The notes under the pieces were generated by a model, which was given only the letters and a program-made list of their open reading frames with translations, was not told the DNA's origin and did no database searches. Below, in pieces: positions 1 to 8,212 of a DNA stretch of 32,055 nt. The position numbers and the translations under genes were made by a program. Within the stretch, counting starts at the first letter, position 1. Each line of letters starts with the position of its first letter. The stretch lies in the NCBI GenBank assembly GCA_900318355.1, contig ONKE01000020.1, positions 1 to 32,055 of the forward strand, read 5' to 3'. This DNA comes from an uncultured Bacteroidales bacterium (lineage in GTDB: Bacteria; Bacteroidota; Bacteroidia; Bacteroidales; UBA932).

Positions 1-378
1 GCCGCCCTCACCGCCGACCGTATGGCCCGTACCGCCGAGTTCTTCTCCTTCGGTACCAACGACCTCACCCAGATGACCTTCGGCTTCTCCCGCGACGATA
101 TCGGCACCTTCATGGGCGACTATCTCGGCAACAAGCTCCTGGACGCCGACCCGTTCCAGACCATCGACACCAAGGGCGTCGGCAAGCTGGTCGAATACGG
201 TATCCAGAACGGCCGCAGCAAGCGTCCCGAGCTCAAGTGCGGCGTCTGCGGCGAGCACGGCGGCGACCCCGACTCCATCCGCTTCTTCAACCGCATCGGA
301 GTCGACTACGTCTCCTGCAGCCCGTTCCGCGTTCCTATCGCCCGCCTCGCCGCTGCACAGAGCGCTATCCAGCAGTAA
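1..378 (+). CDS. ppdK: Pyruvate, phosphate dikinase, C-terminal fragment
   Basis: The reading frame is open from base 1 and ends with TAA at 378, so this is the last 125 residues of a gene that starts left of the window. The fragment matches the C-terminal PEP/pyruvate-binding TIM barrel of PPDK. It carries the [10 protein letters not shown] segment (an active-site strand) and the [11 protein letters not shown] motif, in which the second cysteine (codon 247-249) corresponds to the catalytic cysteine that protonates enolpyruvate. The family interconverts pyruvate + ATP + Pi with PEP + AMP + PPi in the cytoplasm; in anaerobic Bacteroidales it works in glycolysis or gluconeogenesis. The fragment ends in the usual hydrophobic helix ([12 protein letters not shown]). 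A strong hairpin follows at 438-480. Identity is secure; nothing can be said of the N-terminal nucleotide-binding and phosphohistidine domains. Confidence 0.96.
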   Translation, partial: AALTADRMARTAEFFSFGTNDLTQMTFGFSRDDIGTFMGDYLGNKLLDADPFQTIDTKGVGKLVEYGIQNGRSKRPELKCGVCGEHGGDPDSIRFFNRIGVDYVSCSPFRVPIARLAAAQSAIQQ

Positions 379-437
379 GACGCAGGCTTATCCCCCGCCC
401 ACGCGTGGAGGATAACCACCTGATTACTACGGTTTTG

Positions 438-480
438 AATATATGGTCCCTACCTTCATTGCCGGTGGGGACCATATATT
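438..480. terminator. Bidirectional hairpin terminator between ppdK and the kinase-RapZ gene
   Basis: A perfect 13-bp inverted repeat (AATATATGGTCCC at 438-450 and its complement at 468-480) extends inward by four more pairs, one of them G-T, to a 9-nt loop at 455-463. The outer part is A/T-rich, so on each strand the stem runs into T-rich sequence (ATATATTTTATC on the plus strand). It lies between convergent genes and can serve both. Confidence 0.75.
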
Positions 481-532
481 TTATCGTTTGATATACAACG
501 GGTTAGCCTCCACGCTACATCCCAAAGAGCCG

Positions 533-2032
533 CTACTTACCGGGGCGGCCGGCGATGTGGCGGTCGATGTTTTGCTCGCGGTGGATAAGGTGGATGCGGA
601 CAGGGTAGATGGCGGCGAGGTGGGCGGCAAGATGTTCGGCCGCGTAGACCGAACGGTGCTGGCCGCCGGTGCAGCCGAAGCTCACCTGCAGGTGGGTGAA
701 GCCGCGCTCCATGAAACGCTCCACATGCGCATCGACGAGGGTGTAGACAGCATCGAGGAAGCGGCGCATCTCCCCGTATTTCTCGATGAAATCGATCACC
801 GGCTGGTCGAGTCCCGTCTGGTATTTGTACTGAATGAAGCGGCCGGGGTTCTTTGAGGCGCGGCAGTCGAATACGTAGCCTCCGCCGTTGCCGCTCTTGT
901 CTTCGGGGATGCCTTTCTTGTAAGAGAAGCTGTAGATAGTCACGGTCAGGCCGCGGTCGACGCCGTCGGCTTCGTTCCATGCCAGACCGCGAAGCTGGTC
1001 AAGCACCTGACACAGATAAGGATAGCGGGAAACAATAGGCGTGGGGTCGCCGAAGAAACCGCCTTCCGACAGAAGGTCGCGGACATTGTCCAGTGCATAT
1101 GGGATGCTCTCAAGAAAATGGCGCTTGCGCTCGAAAAGGCCGCGATAGCCGTATGCACCGAGCACCTGGAGCAGGCGGAACAGCACGAAAAGACGCAGCT
1201 TTTCCCTGAATGCTGCCCTGTCGATACGGGGGCCGTCCATCGGCAGCGTTGGGTCGGGATGACGGACCAGTTCGACGTCGAGGGCATCGAGATAGGTCTC
1301 CAGCAACTCGTTGCGGACTTCGGCCGGATAACGTGCCTTGGCCTGCCAGAGGAACGAAGCGACGTCGTACCAGACCGGGCCGCGGCGACCGCCCTGGAAG
1401 TCGATGAAATAGGGCTTGCCGTCGCGCAGCATGACGTTGCGCGCCTGGAAATCGCGATAAAGGAACGTGGGCCCGAAAGGCTGGAGGATGTCATCCGTCA
1501 GACGGTCGAAATCGTCCTGGAGAGGGACTTCGGCAAACTCCAGTTTCGTTCCCTTCAAGAAACAGTATTTGAAATAGTTAAGGTCGAAAGCGACCATCCT
1601 CCGGTCGAACTCCGGCTGGGGATAGCACACCGAAAAGTCGAAGCCTTCCGCGCAGGCATATTGGATGGCGGGGAGCGCCGAAATGGTGTCGCGCAGAAGC
1701 GCACGCTCGCTCTCGTCGTAGACGCCCGACTCGCGACCCTTCGCAATGGCGTCGAACAGGACGTCGTCGCCGAGGTCTTCCTGCAGGTTGCAAAGGCCGT
1801 CGGGGCTCTCGGCCAGGATGGCGGGGACGCGGATGCCCCTGTCGGCAAAGCGCTTGGCAAGGACGACGAATGCACGGTTTTCCTCAACCGAGGTACCTAC
1901 AACGCCTATGGCAGAATACGGACCGGCCTCGAGACGATAGTAGTCGCGATGGCTGCCGGACACAGGGAGATGTCTTCTTTTTTCGGGTTCGCGCCCCGAC
2001 CATGAGCGGAATAGTTCAGCGAGTCGTTCCAT
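533..2032 (-). CDS. AmgK-like sugar kinase fused to a RapZ C-terminal domain
   Basis: The 499-residue protein has two domains. Residues about 1-370 are an aminoglycoside-phosphotransferase-fold kinase of the AmgK type (cell-wall sugar anomeric kinase): the catalytic loop reads YRDFQARN with D194, and the metal-binding motif is IDFQGG with D211. The canonical loop histidine is tyrosine. Residues about 375-499 match the C-terminal domain of RapZ, the E. coli glucosamine-6-phosphate sensor and RNase adapter, including YVFDCR, TGLDQPV and CTGGQHRSV (454-462). The RapZ P-loop N-terminal domain is absent; the kinase takes its place. The start at 2032 is preferred over 2134 because the protein then begins MERLAELF directly downstream of AAAAGGAC and a good promoter. 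No MurU-like nucleotidyltransferase lies beside it. Domain identity is confident; that it phosphorylates MurNAc/GlcNAc and responds to GlcN6P is inference. Confidence 0.88.
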   Translation of the reverse strand: MERLAELFRSWSGREPEKRRHLPVSGSHRDYYRLEAGPYSAIGVVGTSVEENRAFVVLAKRFADRGIRVPAILAESPDGLCNLQEDLGDDVLFDAIAKGRESGVYDESERALLRDTISALPAIQYACAEGFDFSVCYPQPEFDRRMVAFDLNYFKYCFLKGTKLEFAEVPLQDDFDRLTDDILQPFGPTFLYRDFQARNVMLRDGKPYFIDFQGGRRGPVWYDVASFLWQAKARYPAEVRNELLETYLDALDVELVRHPDPTLPMDGPRIDRAAFREKLRLFVLFRLLQVLGAYGYRGLFERKRHFLESIPYALDNVRDLLSEGGFFGDPTPIVSRYPYLCQVLDQLRGLAWNEADGVDRGLTVTIYSFSYKKGIPEDKSGNGGGYVFDCRASKNPGRFIQYKYQTGLDQPVIDFIEKYGEMRRFLDAVYTLVDAHVERFMERGFTHLQVSFGCTGGQHRSVYAAEHLAAHLAAIYPVRIHLIHREQNIDRHIAGRPGK

Positions 2033-2059
2033 TTTTGTCCTTTTGCTTACATTTTCCCG

Positions 2060-2090
2060 TAAATGTAGGATGTTTTTCCTATAATTCAAA
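2060..2090 (-). promoter_or_regulatory. Bacteroides-type promoter of the kinase-RapZ gene
   Basis: Read on the minus strand, TTTG (2090-2087) is followed after exactly 19 bp by TACATTTA (2067-2060), one base from the TAnnTTTG -7 consensus. The distance to the ATG at 2032 leaves a short leader of about 20-25 nt. This supports the internal ATG as the true start. Confidence 0.6.
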
Positions 2091-2101
2091 AGTTTTTTGC
2101 G

Positions 2102-2109
2102 TATCTTTG
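2102..2109 (+). promoter_or_regulatory. -7 element of the MMPL exporter operon
   Basis: TATCTTTG is an exact TAnnTTTG match, 23 bp before the ATG at 2133. No clear TTTG is found at the expected -33 distance, only a T-rich stretch (2071-2078). It sits back to back with the minus-strand promoter at 2060-2090. Confidence 0.55.
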
Positions 2110-2132
2110 TATGATTATACACGCAAAAAAAC

Positions 2133-4601
2133 ATGCACAGAATATTTCTTCCGGTCTACCGTTTCTTCAAAGGACGAAAGGGGCTCTTGTTTCTGCTGAT
2201 GGCAGTCAGCATGGCCGTGTTCGTCTGGTTCGGCAGCAAGGTCAAATACGAGGAGAATATAGCCAAGCTCATGCCCACGGAGAATATCGAAAGCGAACTG
2301 GCTTTCGGCAGCCTCCGCGTCAAGGACAAGGTCTTCATCCAGCTCACCGGCGATTTCACGCCCGAAGAACTCGCCGCCCTTCAGGACGAATTCGTGGAAG
2401 GCCTCCTGGCCAAGGATTCATCCCACGTCCTTATCGACAACATCCTCTACCGCATAGAAGACGATCTGCTCATCAGCGCCCTGGGATTTGCCCTGGACCA
2501 TGTGCCCTCCTTCGTCGACACGTCGCTCTACGCCGAATTCGACAAAGCCATAACCCCCGAAGCAATCGACCTTCAGATGGCCCGCAACAGGGAAATAATC
2601 GACAACGACTGGACCGGAGACGACACCCAGATGGTATCGCGCGACCCGCTCGACCTCAAGGGCATCCTGACCGAAACGTTGATGACCGACGGCGGCATCG
2701 GCGGCTTCACCGTAGTTAACAACCATCTTTTCTGCCCCGACAGCACCGTGGCGCTGGCTTTCCTGGCTCCCGAGTTCAACAGTCTCGACTCCGGCTCCGG
2801 CACCAGGCTCGTCAAGCTGATCGATAAGGAAATCGATGAATTCGAAGCCTCACACCCCGGCGTGAAGATACATTTCCACGGCGACCCCATCGAAAGCTAC
2901 AACAACTCCAGCCGCATCAAGGGCGACCTGGTGATGACCGTCGGCCTGTCGCTCCTTGTCATCCTGCTGGTCATCTGCCTTTGCTTCCGCAGCGTCAACA
3001 TCATCTGGCAGCAGATCCTCCCCGTCCTCTACGGAGCGGCCTTCGCGCTGGCATGCATGTACTGGATCAAGGGCGGAATGTCGCTCATGGCCCTCGGCCT
3101 GGGCGCCGTCGTGCTCGGCGTTGCCATAAGCTACTGCCTCCACGTCATAATCCATTTCTACTACGTCAAGGGCGCGGCCCAGATGCTCCGCGACGAGTCC
3201 ACTCCCGTGTGCCTTGGCTGCATCACGACGGTCGGCGCTTTCCTCGGCCTGCTTTTCACCGGGAGCGAACTTCTCCGCGACTTCGGACTGTTCTCCAGCC
3301 TGGCCCTCATCGGCAACACCTTCTTCGCGCTGGTGTTCCTGCCCCACATGATGAGCCCCAAAAACCTCAAGCGCGACGACAGGGCATTCCGCCTTATCGA
3401 CCGTTTCAACGCCCATTCCTTCGACAAGGACACATGGCTGCTGGTGCTGGTGGCTATCATGATCGTGGTCGGCATCGTGGCATCCCGCCGTATCGAATTC
3501 GACAGCGACCTGCGTCATATCGGCTACAAGAACGACGCGCTCATCGAGAGCGAAAACCTCTATAACGAAAAGAACTTCCAGAGCTACGACCAGCTCTATT
3601 TTGCCAGCACGTCCAAGGACCTGGAAGAGGCCCTCGCCTGCAACGAGGTCATGCTCTCCGCACTTGATTCGCTTTGCGGCACAGGCGACGTCCACACTTT
3701 CTCCGGCGTCGTCCCGAAGCTGTTCGTCCCGAAGGCTGAGCAGCAGCGCCGCATAGACGCATGGAAGGCCTACTGGACGCCCGAAAAGATTGCCACGGTG
3801 CGCTCCCGCATCTCCGAGGCCGCACGCAAGCAGGGCCTCTCCCCCATCATGTTCACGCCGTTCTACGCCATGCTGTCGGCGGAATATGCCCCCGAATCGC
3901 TCTACGAGGCCGGTATCGTGCCCGAGAGCCTTTCATCCAACTTCATCGAAGAGATGCCCGACGGCACCTTCCTGGTCTTCACCCCGGTGATGCTCAAGCC
4001 CGAGCAGTGCGACCCCGTCAGCGACGTGCTTACAAAGCTGCCCCACACCATAGTCCTCGACCCCTTCTACTACTGCGTAGACATGGTCAAGCTCATCCAC
4101 AAAGACTTCGACAGGACTCTGATGATTTCCTCGCTGTTCGTGCTGTTCATCCTCATCCTGACCTTCCACAACCTGTGGATTTCGCTGATCGCATTCCTGC
4201 CGATGTTCTTCAGCTGGTATGTGGTCCAAGGCATGATGGCCCTTCTCGGCATACCGTTCAACCTTATCAGCATCGTGATTTCCACCTTCATCTTCGGTAT
4301 CGGTGTCGACTACAGCATCTTCGTAATGGAGGGTCTGCTGAGCGAAGCGCGGACCGGAAAGAAGGAGATGCTGGTCTATCACAAGGTGGCGATTTTCTTC
4401 TCGGCATTCGTGCTGGCGGTAGTTGTGCTGTCGCTCTTCTTCGCCGTACATCCCGCCATCCATTCCATAGGTATCTGCACACTCATCGGCATGGCTTCGA
4501 CCATCCTGATCACATACACACTGCAGCCGTGGGCTTTCCATCAGCTGCTGAGATTCAAGTATTTCCGCAAGAGCTTCCGGGCCCTTGAACCTGAAAACTG
4601 A
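2133..4601 (+). CDS. MMPL/RND-family predicted exporter
   Basis: An 822-residue inner-membrane protein with the RND layout: a first membrane helix (about residues 17-34), a large periplasmic domain, a bundle of about five helices (about 265-410, starting MTVGLSLLVILLVICLCF), a helix near 435, a second periplasmic domain, and a second bundle (about 665-805, starting MISSLFVLFILILTF). Motifs such as FGIGVDYSIFVMEG in the second bundle are typical of the MMPL branch, where the acidic residue takes part in proton-driven transport. Such proteins move lipids, hopanoids or other hydrophobic molecules; no adjacent gene reveals the cargo. It starts 23 bp after an exact -7 element and is followed after 5 bp by the nuclease lipoprotein gene, so the two are probably cotranscribed. 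The family is confident and the substrate unknown. Confidence 0.88.
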   Translation: MHRIFLPVYRFFKGRKGLLFLLMAVSMAVFVWFGSKVKYEENIAKLMPTENIESELAFGSLRVKDKVFIQLTGDFTPEELAALQDEFVEGLLAKDSSHVLIDNILYRIEDDLLISALGFALDHVPSFVDTSLYAEFDKAITPEAIDLQMARNREIIDNDWTGDDTQMVSRDPLDLKGILTETLMTDGGIGGFTVVNNHLFCPDSTVALAFLAPEFNSLDSGSGTRLVKLIDKEIDEFEASHPGVKIHFHGDPIESYNNSSRIKGDLVMTVGLSLLVILLVICLCFRSVNIIWQQILPVLYGAAFALACMYWIKGGMSLMALGLGAVVLGVAISYCLHVIIHFYYVKGAAQMLRDESTPVCLGCITTVGAFLGLLFTGSELLRDFGLFSSLALIGNTFFALVFLPHMMSPKNLKRDDRAFRLIDRFNAHSFDKDTWLLVLVAIMIVVGIVASRRIEFDSDLRHIGYKNDALIESENLYNEKNFQSYDQLYFASTSKDLEEALACNEVMLSALDSLCGTGDVHTFSGVVPKLFVPKAEQQRRIDAWKAYWTPEKIATVRSRISEAARKQGLSPIMFTPFYAMLSAEYAPESLYEAGIVPESLSSNFIEEMPDGTFLVFTPVMLKPEQCDPVSDVLTKLPHTIVLDPFYYCVDMVKLIHKDFDRTLMISSLFVLFILILTFHNLWISLIAFLPMFFSWYVVQGMMALLGIPFNLISIVISTFIFGIGVDYSIFVMEGLLSEARTGKKEMLVYHKVAIFFSAFVLAVVVLSLFFAVHPAIHSIGICTLIGMASTILITYTLQPWAFHQLLRFKYFRKSFRALEPEN

Positions 4602-4606
4602 CTATC

Positions 4607-6097
4607 ATGAAACGACTGCTCGCACTGTTTATCTGCGTTTCGCTGCTGCTTTCCTGTGCAGGCGAACCGGCCCCTTTCATTCCAAACTACCGTCACGAAC
4701 AGAACCAGGGCGGCAAGACCCCTTCATCCGGCGGCAACTCCGGTCAGTCCGGGCAGGGTGGTTCCGGTTCCGGCGAGTCCGGACAGGGTGGTTCCGGCTC
4801 TGGTGAATCCGGACAAGGCGGCTCCGGCTCCGGTGAATCCGGACAGGGCGGCTCCGGCTCCGGCGAATCCGGGCAGGGTGGTTCCGGTTCCGGCGAGTCC
4901 GGACAGGGCGGCCAGACCGAAACGACTCCCACCGCATCCGTAACCACGGGCGCGGCAAGCGACATCACCAAGGAAGCCGCAGTGCTCTCCGGTTCATTGT
5001 CCGGAGCTACTGCAGCGCCGCGCGAGGTCGGTTTCGAGTGGGGCACATCGGCCACTTCCCTCCCCAACACCCTCCAGTCCACCGACATCATCACCACGAC
5101 CTCCGGCTCCTTCACCGCGCGCCTGACCGGCCTTGGCGACGGCCACACCTACTACTACCGCGCCTATGTCATCATCCCCGGCAACGGCACCAACGCCTAC
5201 TTCTACGGCGAAGTCAAGTCGCTGACGACCGTCCAAGAAGAAACCAAGCCTGCCGGCGGCGACCAGGTCGGCTGGTTCGAACTCCCGCGCATGGACATAA
5301 ACAAGAGCGGCAGCTACCTTGTCGGCAAGAACAACAATAAGATCTACTACGCCTACCACATGTGCGCCGGCGGCGAAACGGGCCCGCTCGGAAAGACAGC
5401 CCGCAACTACACGGTCTGCTACAGCGCAGAGCACCATTGCCCGCTCTGGGTTGCCGCGCCGCTCCACAGCATGTACAAGAGTTCCGGCCGCCACGACGAC
5501 TACAAGCCCGATCCGGACATTCCTTCTTCGGTCCAGTGGAGCAACCAAGGCAACGCCAGCGACTTCAACAAAGGCCACATGCTGGGCTCGTCCGACCGCA
5601 ACAGTTCCGTCGAAACCAACCACCAGGTATTCTACTACACCAACATCGCCCCGCAGCTGAGCGAAGGATTCAACACCGGAGGCGGCGGATGGAACACCCT
5701 CGAAGACTGGGTGGACAAACAGGTCTGCGCCGACACCCTCTACGCCGTCATCGGCTGCATCTTCGACCGCATCACCGATGGCTACGGCAACACCGTCTCC
5801 CCCCGCACGCTCAATGGTTGGGGACGAAGCGACGTCTCCATGCCGACGGCATTCTACTACATCCTGATGCGTACAAAGAGCGGCAACTCGCGCAAGTCAC
5901 TTGCCAATTGCTCCGCAGACGAAATCAAGTGCGCCGTATTACTCCGCGCCCACACCAACGACCTCAAGGGCCAGAAGGTCACAAAATCCGAAATGATGTC
6001 GGTCAGCGACCTTGAGAAACTTACCGGAGAGACCTACTTCCCCAACGTCCCCAACGCTCCAAAGAGCACCCTGAATCCATCGGACTGGGGTCTGTAG
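4607..6097 (+). CDS. Lipoprotein DNA/RNA non-specific endonuclease with Gly-Ser repeat linker
   Basis: A 496-residue secreted lipoprotein. The signal peptide ends in a lipobox, LLSC, with Cys17. A flexible linker of five GGSGSGESGQ-type repeats (residues about 49-102) leads to a fibronectin-III-like domain (about 105-205; GFEWGTS, YYYRAYV). A NUC-family (PF01223-type) nuclease domain fills about 220-496. The catalytic motif, DRGH in Serratia nuclease, reads NKGH here with H324 kept, and the metal-binding Asn is N346 in TNIAPQ. Two further acidic and aromatic blocks (ADTLYAVIGCIF, MPTAFYYI) fit the family. It probably cleaves extracellular DNA/RNA at the cell surface or in the periplasm for nucleotide or phosphate scavenging; that role is inference. 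It lies 5 bp after the exporter gene and ends before a terminator at 6114-6143. Confidence 0.88.
   Translation: MKRLLALFICVSLLLSCAGEPAPFIPNYRHEQNQGGKTPSSGGNSGQSGQGGSGSGESGQGGSGSGESGQGGSGSGESGQGGSGSGESGQGGSGSGESGQGGQTETTPTASVTTGAASDITKEAAVLSGSLSGATAAPREVGFEWGTSATSLPNTLQSTDIITTTSGSFTARLTGLGDGHTYYYRAYVIIPGNGTNAYFYGEVKSLTTVQEETKPAGGDQVGWFELPRMDINKSGSYLVGKNNNKIYYAYHMCAGGETGPLGKTARNYTVCYSAEHHCPLWVAAPLHSMYKSSGRHDDYKPDPDIPSSVQWSNQGNASDFNKGHMLGSSDRNSSVETNHQVFYYTNIAPQLSEGFNTGGGGWNTLEDWVDKQVCADTLYAVIGCIFDRITDGYGNTVSPRTLNGWGRSDVSMPTAFYYILMRTKSGNSRKSLANCSADEIKCAVLLRAHTNDLKGQKVTKSEMMSVSDLEKLTGETYFPNVPNAPKSTLNPSDWGL
4751..4912 (+). repeat. Five 30-bp in-frame tandem repeats plus a partial sixth
   Basis: Units run at 4751-4780, 4781-4810, 4811-4840, 4841-4870 and 4871-4900, with a partial copy from 4901. 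Units 1 and 5 are identical; the others differ by a few mostly synonymous changes (GGT/GGC, GAG/GAA). Each encodes a ten-residue Gly/Ser/Glu/Gln unit, so copy-number change would lengthen or shorten the linker without a frameshift. Confidence 0.95.
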
Positions 6098-6113
6098 GGC
6101 TCGACACAAATAA

Positions 6114-6143
6114 AAGATGGCGGCTCCTGCGAGTCGCCATCTT
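6114..6143. terminator. Hairpin terminator between the nuclease gene and htpG
   Basis: AAGATGGCG (6114-6122) pairs with CGCCATCTT (6135-6143), extended inward by GCTC/GAGT to a 4-nt loop (6127-6130), 13 bp in all. On the plus strand it is followed by CATTTAT, on the minus strand by TTATTTGT. It lies between two convergent genes and can serve both. Confidence 0.75.
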
Positions 6144-6160
6144 CATTTATAACCAAAACC

Positions 6161-8161
6161 CTATTTCAGGAAAGCGTCGCTGACGACTTTCTGGCTCCTT
6201 GCGATGAAGTCGGACAGGGCCTTACCCTTCAGCATACCCTTGGCCAGAAGGGCGAGGTCGATAACCTGATGGAGAAGGTCGTTGTCCTTGGCAAAGGCCT
6301 CGATATCGGCCTTGTGGGCTTTACGGACGGCATCGCGGGCTTCCTGAGCGGCCTTCTTCTCATCTTCGGAAGCATCCTTGCCGGCTTCCGGCGGAAGTTC
6401 GCCCTGAGGCGCCACGCCGGCGGCCTTGGCATCGAGAATCTTCCCGATCAGAGGATTTTCCATGTTGACGGAGATGTTGTAGCTCTCGGGCATGGAACCG
6501 TAGAAATTCATCCCGCCGCCAAGGGCACTCATATCGCGGTAACGGCGCATGAACTCGTTCTGGGTGATGAGGACCGGAGCAGCGTCGGCGCCGAGGTTTT
6601 CGCCTGTCACATAGTAGTCGTTGCCCTCGTGAAGGACGGCCTTGAAGAGATTTTCAAGGTCGTATCTCTCCGCCTCTGTCATCTCGAACTTGATCTTGTC
6701 GCTCTGCGGAATTAGATTGTCCACAGCGTCGGAATCCACGCGGGCGAAGCGGGCGTTTTCGATCTTCTGCTCGAGCAGTCCTACGTAATGGGCGTCGAGT
6801 TCGCAGTCCATCAGGAGCACATCGTAGCCCTTGTTTTTGGCCGCCTCGATGAAGGAGAACTGATTTTCCACGTCGGTGGCATAGAGATAGACCACCTTCT
6901 TGTCCTTGTCGGTCTGGGCGGACTCGATCGCCTTGCGGTATTCCTCGAGGCTGAAGAACTTTCCGTCGGTATTCTTGAGAAGGGCGAAGGACAGGGCGCG
7001 CTCGCAGAATTTCTCGTCCGAGAGCATGCCGTATTCGATGAAGAGCTTGAGGTTGTCCCATTTCTCTTCCAGGGATTTGCGGTCTTCCCTGAAGATTTCC
7101 TCGAGACGGTCGGCGACCTTCTTCGTGATGTAGGTGGAAATCTTCTTGACATTTGAGTCGCTCTGCAGGTAGCTGCGGGAGACGTTGAGCGGGATGTCCG
7201 GAGAGTCGATTACGCCGTGGAGCAGCGTCAGGAAGTCGGGGACGATGTTGTCGACATGGTCGGTGACGAACATCTGGTTGCAGTAGAGCTGAATCTTGTT
7301 CTTCTCTATGGCCATGCGGTCTTTCAGCTTCGGAAAGTAGAGGATACCGGTCAGGTTGAAAGGATAGTCGACGTTGAGATGGATCCAGAACAGAGGCTCC
7401 TCATGCATTGGATAGAGGGCGCGGTAGAACGACTTGTAGTCCTCGTCCTTCAGGTCGGAAGGCGCCTTGGTCCATATCGGTTCGATGCTGTTGATGACTT
7501 TGTCCTTGTCGGTGTCGACGTATTTGCCATCTTTCCACTCCTGCTCCTTGCCGAAGAGAATGGGCACGGGCATGAACTTGCAATACTTGTCCAGAAGCCC
7601 TTCTATGCGGCTTTTTTCGGCATATTCCTTCGAATCGTCGTCGAGGTGGAGGGTTATCACCGTGCCGCGGTCGTCTTTCTTGCACGGCTCCATCTTGTAT
7701 TCCGGGCTGCCGTCGCAGGTCCATTTCACGGCCTCGGCGCCTTCCTTCCAGCTGAGGGATTCGATAGTGACCTTTTTCGCCACCATGAAGGCCGAATAGA
7801 AGCCCAGGCCGAAGTGGCCGATGATAGAGCCGATCTGGTCCTTGTATTTTTCGAGGAACTCTCCGGCTGAGGAGAAAGCGATCTGGTTGATGTATTTGTC
7901 CACTTCCTCAGCGGTCATGCCGATACCGCGGTCGATGACGCGCAGCACTTTCTTCTTTTCATCCAGCTCGATGCGGACCGACGTGTCGCCAAGTTCGCCC
8001 TTGAAGTCGCCGCTGGAGGCAAGCGCCTTGACTTTCTGGGTGGCATCGACTGCGTTGGCCACCAGCTCGCGCAGGAAAATTTCGTGGTCCGAGTAGAGGA
8101 ACTGCTTGATAACCGGGAATATATTCTCGGTCGTTACTCCTATTTTACCGTTTGTAGCCAT
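6161..8161 (-). CDS. htpG: Molecular chaperone HtpG (Hsp90)
   Basis: A 666-residue cytosolic Hsp90-family ATPase. The N-terminal GHKL ATP-binding domain shows EIFLRELVANAVDA (with the catalytic Glu and the Mg-binding Asn), DRGIGMT and GHFGLGFYSAF. The middle domain includes PLFWIHLNVDYPF, GILYFPK and the SRSYLQSD block with its conserved arginine. The C-terminal dimerisation domain ends without the MEEVD tail of eukaryotic homologues, and has an acidic, Ala/Glu-rich insertion near residues 580-600. The start at 8161 (MATNGKIGV) is chosen over an in-frame start at 8185, which would add eight unconserved residues. A terminator for the upstream acyl-CoA ligase lies only 24 bp upstream of the start, so the origin of htpG transcripts is unclear. 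Identity is very confident. Confidence 0.97.
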   Translation of the reverse strand: MATNGKIGVTTENIFPVIKQFLYSDHEIFLRELVANAVDATQKVKALASSGDFKGELGDTSVRIELDEKKKVLRVIDRGIGMTAEEVDKYINQIAFSSAGEFLEKYKDQIGSIIGHFGLGFYSAFMVAKKVTIESLSWKEGAEAVKWTCDGSPEYKMEPCKKDDRGTVITLHLDDDSKEYAEKSRIEGLLDKYCKFMPVPILFGKEQEWKDGKYVDTDKDKVINSIEPIWTKAPSDLKDEDYKSFYRALYPMHEEPLFWIHLNVDYPFNLTGILYFPKLKDRMAIEKNKIQLYCNQMFVTDHVDNIVPDFLTLLHGVIDSPDIPLNVSRSYLQSDSNVKKISTYITKKVADRLEEIFREDRKSLEEKWDNLKLFIEYGMLSDEKFCERALSFALLKNTDGKFFSLEEYRKAIESAQTDKDKKVVYLYATDVENQFSFIEAAKNKGYDVLLMDCELDAHYVGLLEQKIENARFARVDSDAVDNLIPQSDKIKFEMTEAERYDLENLFKAVLHEGNDYYVTGENLGADAAPVLITQNEFMRRYRDMSALGGGMNFYGSMPESYNISVNMENPLIGKILDAKAAGVAPQGELPPEAGKDASEDEKKAAQEARDAVRKAHKADIEAFAKDNDLLHQVIDLALLAKGMLKGKALSDFIARSQKVVSDAFLK

Positions 8162-8184
8162 ATCTGTTATATTTATTTGGTACA

Positions 8185-8212
8185 CAAAAAAGCGACGGGA
8201 AACCCCGTCGCT
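8185..8212 (-). terminator. Rho-independent terminator of the acyl-CoA ligase gene
   Basis: On the minus strand AGCGACGGG (8212-8204) pairs with CCCGTCGCT (8199-8191) around a 4-nt loop, followed directly by TTTTTTG. This is a classic intrinsic terminator, 51 bp after the ligase stop and 24 bp before the htpG start. Confidence 0.85.

Noticed and set aside
1118-2005. Long plus-strand open frame of 295 codons opposite the kinase-RapZ gene
   Set aside because: It is fully antisense to a gene with clear domains, has no recognisable motif or promoter, and is explained by GC-rich codon bias.
2033-2134. Upstream extension of the kinase-RapZ protein (34 extra residues)
   Set aside because: The extension is A/T-rich promoter sequence with a good -33/-7 pair; the conserved protein begins at 2032.
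4751-4912. Possible CRISPR array from regularly spaced 30-bp repeats
   Set aside because: The repeats are contiguous with no spacers, are in frame and encode a Gly/Ser linker.
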